From Acorus gramineus (taxonomy: Eukaryota > Streptophyta > Magnoliopsida > Acorales > Acoraceae): a DNA stretch of 64,000 nucleotides. Positions 60,546 to 64,000 of this stretch are shown one piece after another. The stretch covers positions 11,094,034-11,158,033 of the forward strand of contig CM060853.1 in assembly GCA_030737835.1 (NCBI GenBank), given 5' to 3'. Position numbers and translations under genes: made by a program. Each line of letters opens with the position of its first letter. The stretch's first letter is position 1. The notes under the pieces are model-generated. The model saw only the letters and a program-made list of their open reading frames with translations, had not been told where the DNA came from and ran no database searches.

Positions 60546-63529
60546 AAGATATATGCATTGATGTGAGATTGAAACGTTGGTATTCTAAAAATCTTGTTTT
60601 TCAAACTCAATTTTTTTAAAAATTTATTTTATTAGCTTTTCTATAGTCCGGTTAAGACATAAAGCTACTTTTTAATAGTATATGAGAAACTTTAACACAC
60701 AAGTGTGTGTGTGTTACCACCACACATAATATATGAACTACAAAATGCCATTAAATGTAAGAGTATAAAACATGCGAATGAAAAACCCTTCGTGGGATAT
60801 CATTTATCTCTTCAGAGGCACTGTCCCCCTTTAACCTGGCACTTATATTTTCATTTATATTGACGAATAATATTTCGATAATTGAACAACTCCTCCGATG
60901 TAATTCTTCATTGATATATCGGACATAAATTCAACCCCTAACTTCAAATATATTATGCAATTATTGCATGTGTATAGGTCACAAAATTACATATTCTAAT
61001 CCATTAGCTCTTCCAATTACACAAATGATGATATTACGGATTTAAGTAAACAAAAAAGGGATAATTTTAAGTAAACTTTTGAATGAGTGAAAGACTAATA
61101 GTTTTGATGGAATCCGATTAAAGTTCTAGTGGGAGATATAAAACTATGACATTCTAATGGCCTCAATAAGCATTTGAATGGATGCAATAATTTAATCAAA
61201 TGTTTAGGACTCTTTTGTTTAATTTATCACAGAGTTAGGAGGTAATTAGAAAAAAAACTGTTAGTTTATTATTTTAGATTTTTTTTTGTGTTATCATGTA
61301 AACATTTATATAAGTTTGTGGATTTACCCCTTTATCTAAGGTACCTTTTAGCTTTGACATCTTTTTGAAAATTTTGTTTTTGTAGAAATTATATTTTTTT
61401 ACACATGATTTTAACATTTGAAGAACGTGGGAAAAAACTTTCAGTTATGCAAACAGTGTTTCAAAAATGTAACAAAATTATACTATCTTAAAAGTTTTTT
61501 CAAAAGCTTATTTTAAATGAAAAACATTTTTTTAAGCCCATTTAGTTGGAAGTTATGTATGCTATTAGTTTGTTATTTTTTTAACATTCTTTCTACTTAA
61601 AAGTATCATGTAAACATTAGATTATAAAAGAGAAATCATGTGCTCTTTTTCTTTAATATTTAGGATAAATTATTTTTTATTAATTCTTTCCTTTTATCCT
61701 TATTTGTTACTCAACAACGCCTTTAATAAAATTGAAGATTTTAATGTGTTCTTCGTGAATTCGAAGAATAATTCTGATGAATCCATAAACACTTATTAAC
61801 TGAAGGTTAATAATAATACTGATCTTTATGCCTCCACCTATAATATAATAAAATAAAAACTATTTCATAAGCTAACATCTTAACCTTAATTAAACTTTTT
61901 CCTTGTATTCACAGTATGATTATGTTGCATTTAGAATCACATGGTCTAAAAAAATTATAGAACCAAAAATGGAAAATAGATGTGCATATAATTAAGTAAC
62001 CTATTAAAAATTGCTTTGATGTCCTCATTATACATAAGATAGTGAAAAGTATCACCACTTGGAGCTAACTGACAGGCCACTCTGGGTATATGGGTTCTGA
62101 TGTCACTGTTTAACTAAAAATGTCATATTCAGGTGGAATAAATCTATGCTAATTTTATGTAGCACTTGTTCTCTCACTTTATATCCACTTGAATTTTAAT
62201 ATTTATTTTCCAGAGAGAGATGTTTATATCATTTAGTGATTGTAAGGTTAGAACTTATCATCATGAAAACAAAGTGTGACTTGCAATGCAAGCCCTCAAA
62301 AGGAATGTTGACCTGTCAGAATGTCAGAGAATCCTTATCCAAATTGCATTACCATTGTCCCTATGCAGCTCTCACACGTGCAATGCCATTCTGTTTTTTT
62401 TTTGTATAACAATATATTTAATTTGTATCATTAAAAAAAAATAATACTGTTTCCAAGTAGAACATGAAACAAGATTCTGGTCTTGTTAGGGGGTGCACAT
62501 CATATTTAAAGTGAAATGTAAAAAATAATGGAATACAAAAATGAAACAATTTCCTTGCAAAAAAATGGGATGTTAATCATCCTGTTATTAATCCAAAATT
62601 GCAGGGTCATGATATCTTAGATAATATTTTTTAAATATATGATCTAAAATTGTATTCCATATTCTTCTTAAAACAACATATGTTCCGTTAAATCAAATAA
62701 AATTTTGATAAAGTATAACAACCTTTTAGAGGTATACAACATACACCATCACATGTTAATATATACCCTCCAAAAAACATACCTTGTTCACACATTATTT
62801 ACCAACAACAACAAAATAACTTATTAAACATGACAAGGTTTAAATTGTTTTAATTAAACAGTAATGTGTAATGGTTATAAATCCCTGCAAACAAAATCTT
62901 GTGTTCAGAAGTTATACAACAAGATTCTTTGAGGAGCCCAATATTAGCTATATGTGTTGGCATGTTGCTACCTCATTGAAGGTGGTCTTAAAAAAGGGTC
63001 AAAGCATTTCAAAAAAAAAAAAAAAAAGGGTCAAAGCAAGACGAGCTTATCTTCATACATGTCCACCCCCAAATTTTAGCATAAACTTTAGATGGCATGC
63101 CTAGACCAAGCTATCCTACATCTGAGCAAATGATTAAAATAGTGATGATGGAAATAAACAACAATTAGGGTTTCAGAGTAAACCCATAAAAAAGGTTAAA
63201 TGTTGATATATCTTATCTGGATCATGCATGTGCAAACACATGGGAGTCTCTCCATGTTTTGGAACATAAAGCTTTGTTGTTTGTTAAATATGAGAGAGAG
63301 AGATGCATGTTTGGGTGTCCTTAATTAGGGTTCTTGTATATCAAAACATCAATATTTTATGGTTTAAAAAAATGTGCTAATATTATTTTGTGTTCGTGAG
63401 AAAAAAAAATGCCATGATCAACAAGAAAGAATACATCATTGATAATTCAATGGGATAGGTTGAATAACTAATGGAAAAGGATAGACATAGCTTTGTTCAT
63501 GGCCCCACTTGATTTGGATTTTTAAAAAA

Positions 63530-64000
63530 ATAATAAACACCATCTGATGAGATATATATAGACCTATAATTTAAAAAGTATGAAAAATTTTCAATAAAAT
63601 ATATACCTTATCTAATAAGATATATACTTTGTTGTACAACTAAAAATAACGGTGAACTGTAACAGTATAAACCATGCATGTGTAACTATACTCATAGGTC
63701 ATAATTGTGATCTAAGTCAATGGTTTGATATTTTATTTCATGGACCAATATAATGGTCCCAGGTTTGATTCCCGTCCTGTTGTATTTGATTGAAACACGA
63801 CAGCGAAATTTAGAAAAATCTTACACTCAGTCTTTTGTACAGTTACAAACGTAATTTTACGCATATATATAATTTTTTTTAAAATCATATATATTGTCTA
63901 ATGAGGTATGCATGTTCATATAAATTGAAGTATATACTCTAACGAATTAAATGATCGATATCTTTTTTATGAAAAAAAATAAAAAGTTTTTAACGAGATA
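63530..64000. repeat. Fragments of the 20531-type TIR element
   Basis: ATAATAAACACCATCTGATG (63530) and TTACACTCAGTC with TGTCTAATGAGGTATGCATG (63841-63910) match the arms at 20531-21409. The second fragment continues to the window end, so a complete element may lie partly outside. Confidence 0.5.

Larger units (their letters stand above)
57345..64000. other. Long gene-free AT-rich region
   Basis: No frame above about 80 codons and none recognisable. 57590-57770 and 58190-58330 are inverted relatives of the 34453 MITE family, flanking a unique core. 58900-59560 is low-complexity AT sequence with repeated GATGAAAAATGA. Nothing else was identified apart from the repeats listed separately. Confidence 0.5.

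Noticed and set aside
1-64000. CRISPR array, operon or bacterial origin
   Set aside because: Spliced plant genes and plant transposons throughout; the regular 88-bp repeat has no spacers and is a tandem satellite.

Overview
The window is plant nuclear DNA, almost certainly from an angiosperm. It is AT-rich, genes have GT-AG introns, and three recognisable plant genes sit in a large amount of transposon debris. All three genes are on the minus strand. (1) A nine-exon two-RRM RNA-binding protein of the plant scw1/RBPMS-like type (2130-5997). (2) An eleven-exon myo-inositol oxygenase, MIOX (9075-11740), with all six metal-ligand residues of the family and a 27-nt last coding exon. (3) An intronless arginine-rich tandem CCCH zinc-finger protein (47831-48883). 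No tRNA, rRNA or CRISPR array was seen, and no other intact host gene can be supported.

Layout. 1-2129: a degenerate tandem repeat and a MITE-like stretch. 2130-6109: the RRM gene. 6287-9074: a foldback element and AT-rich filler. 9075-12050: MIOX and its promoter, with a TATA box and two ABRE-type sites. 12051-16340: TIR elements and MITEs, including a Mutator-like element with 33-bp repeats inside its termini (13435-14264) and a Tourist-type MITE with TTA duplications (16121-16338). 16468-20528: a non-autonomous LTR retrotransposon with LTRs, PBS and PPT, whose interior is two kinds of satellite-like tandem array (26-bp and 88-bp units) instead of gag-pol. 20531-21409: an element with about 285-bp terminal inverted repeats, abutting that 3' LTR.

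22359-31653 is a scrambled nest: three copies of one LINE reverse-transcriptase block, a two-copy 0.7-kb unclassified repeat, a probable copia remnant, a 1.3-kb Mutator-like element, a 66-bp-arm hairpin, and the 3' half of a decayed LINE (RT, zf-RVT, RNase H). 33960-39357 holds a foldback element, a PIF/Harbinger-type MITE and a 4-kb Mutator-like element with decayed transposase and Ulp1-like traces. 43908-46783 is an internally deleted Ty3/gypsy chromovirus on the minus strand. 50371-54594 holds a possible hAT-like element, a MITE and a second copy of the 1.3-kb Mutator-like family, which has an exact 9-bp target duplication and seems to carry a piece of a NIMIN-like host gene. 56583-57339 is a solo LTR with an exact 5-bp duplication. 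57345-64000 is AT-rich and essentially gene-free.

The three genes are not an operon or a known cluster. MIOX (sugar-acid and cell-wall precursor metabolism) and the CCCH protein (stress and hormone-linked mRNA turnover) both have G-box/ABRE-like sites upstream, which is compatible with stress-hormone control but does not prove it. The most unusual material is the transposons: gene capture, satellite-like arrays and mosaic LINE pieces.
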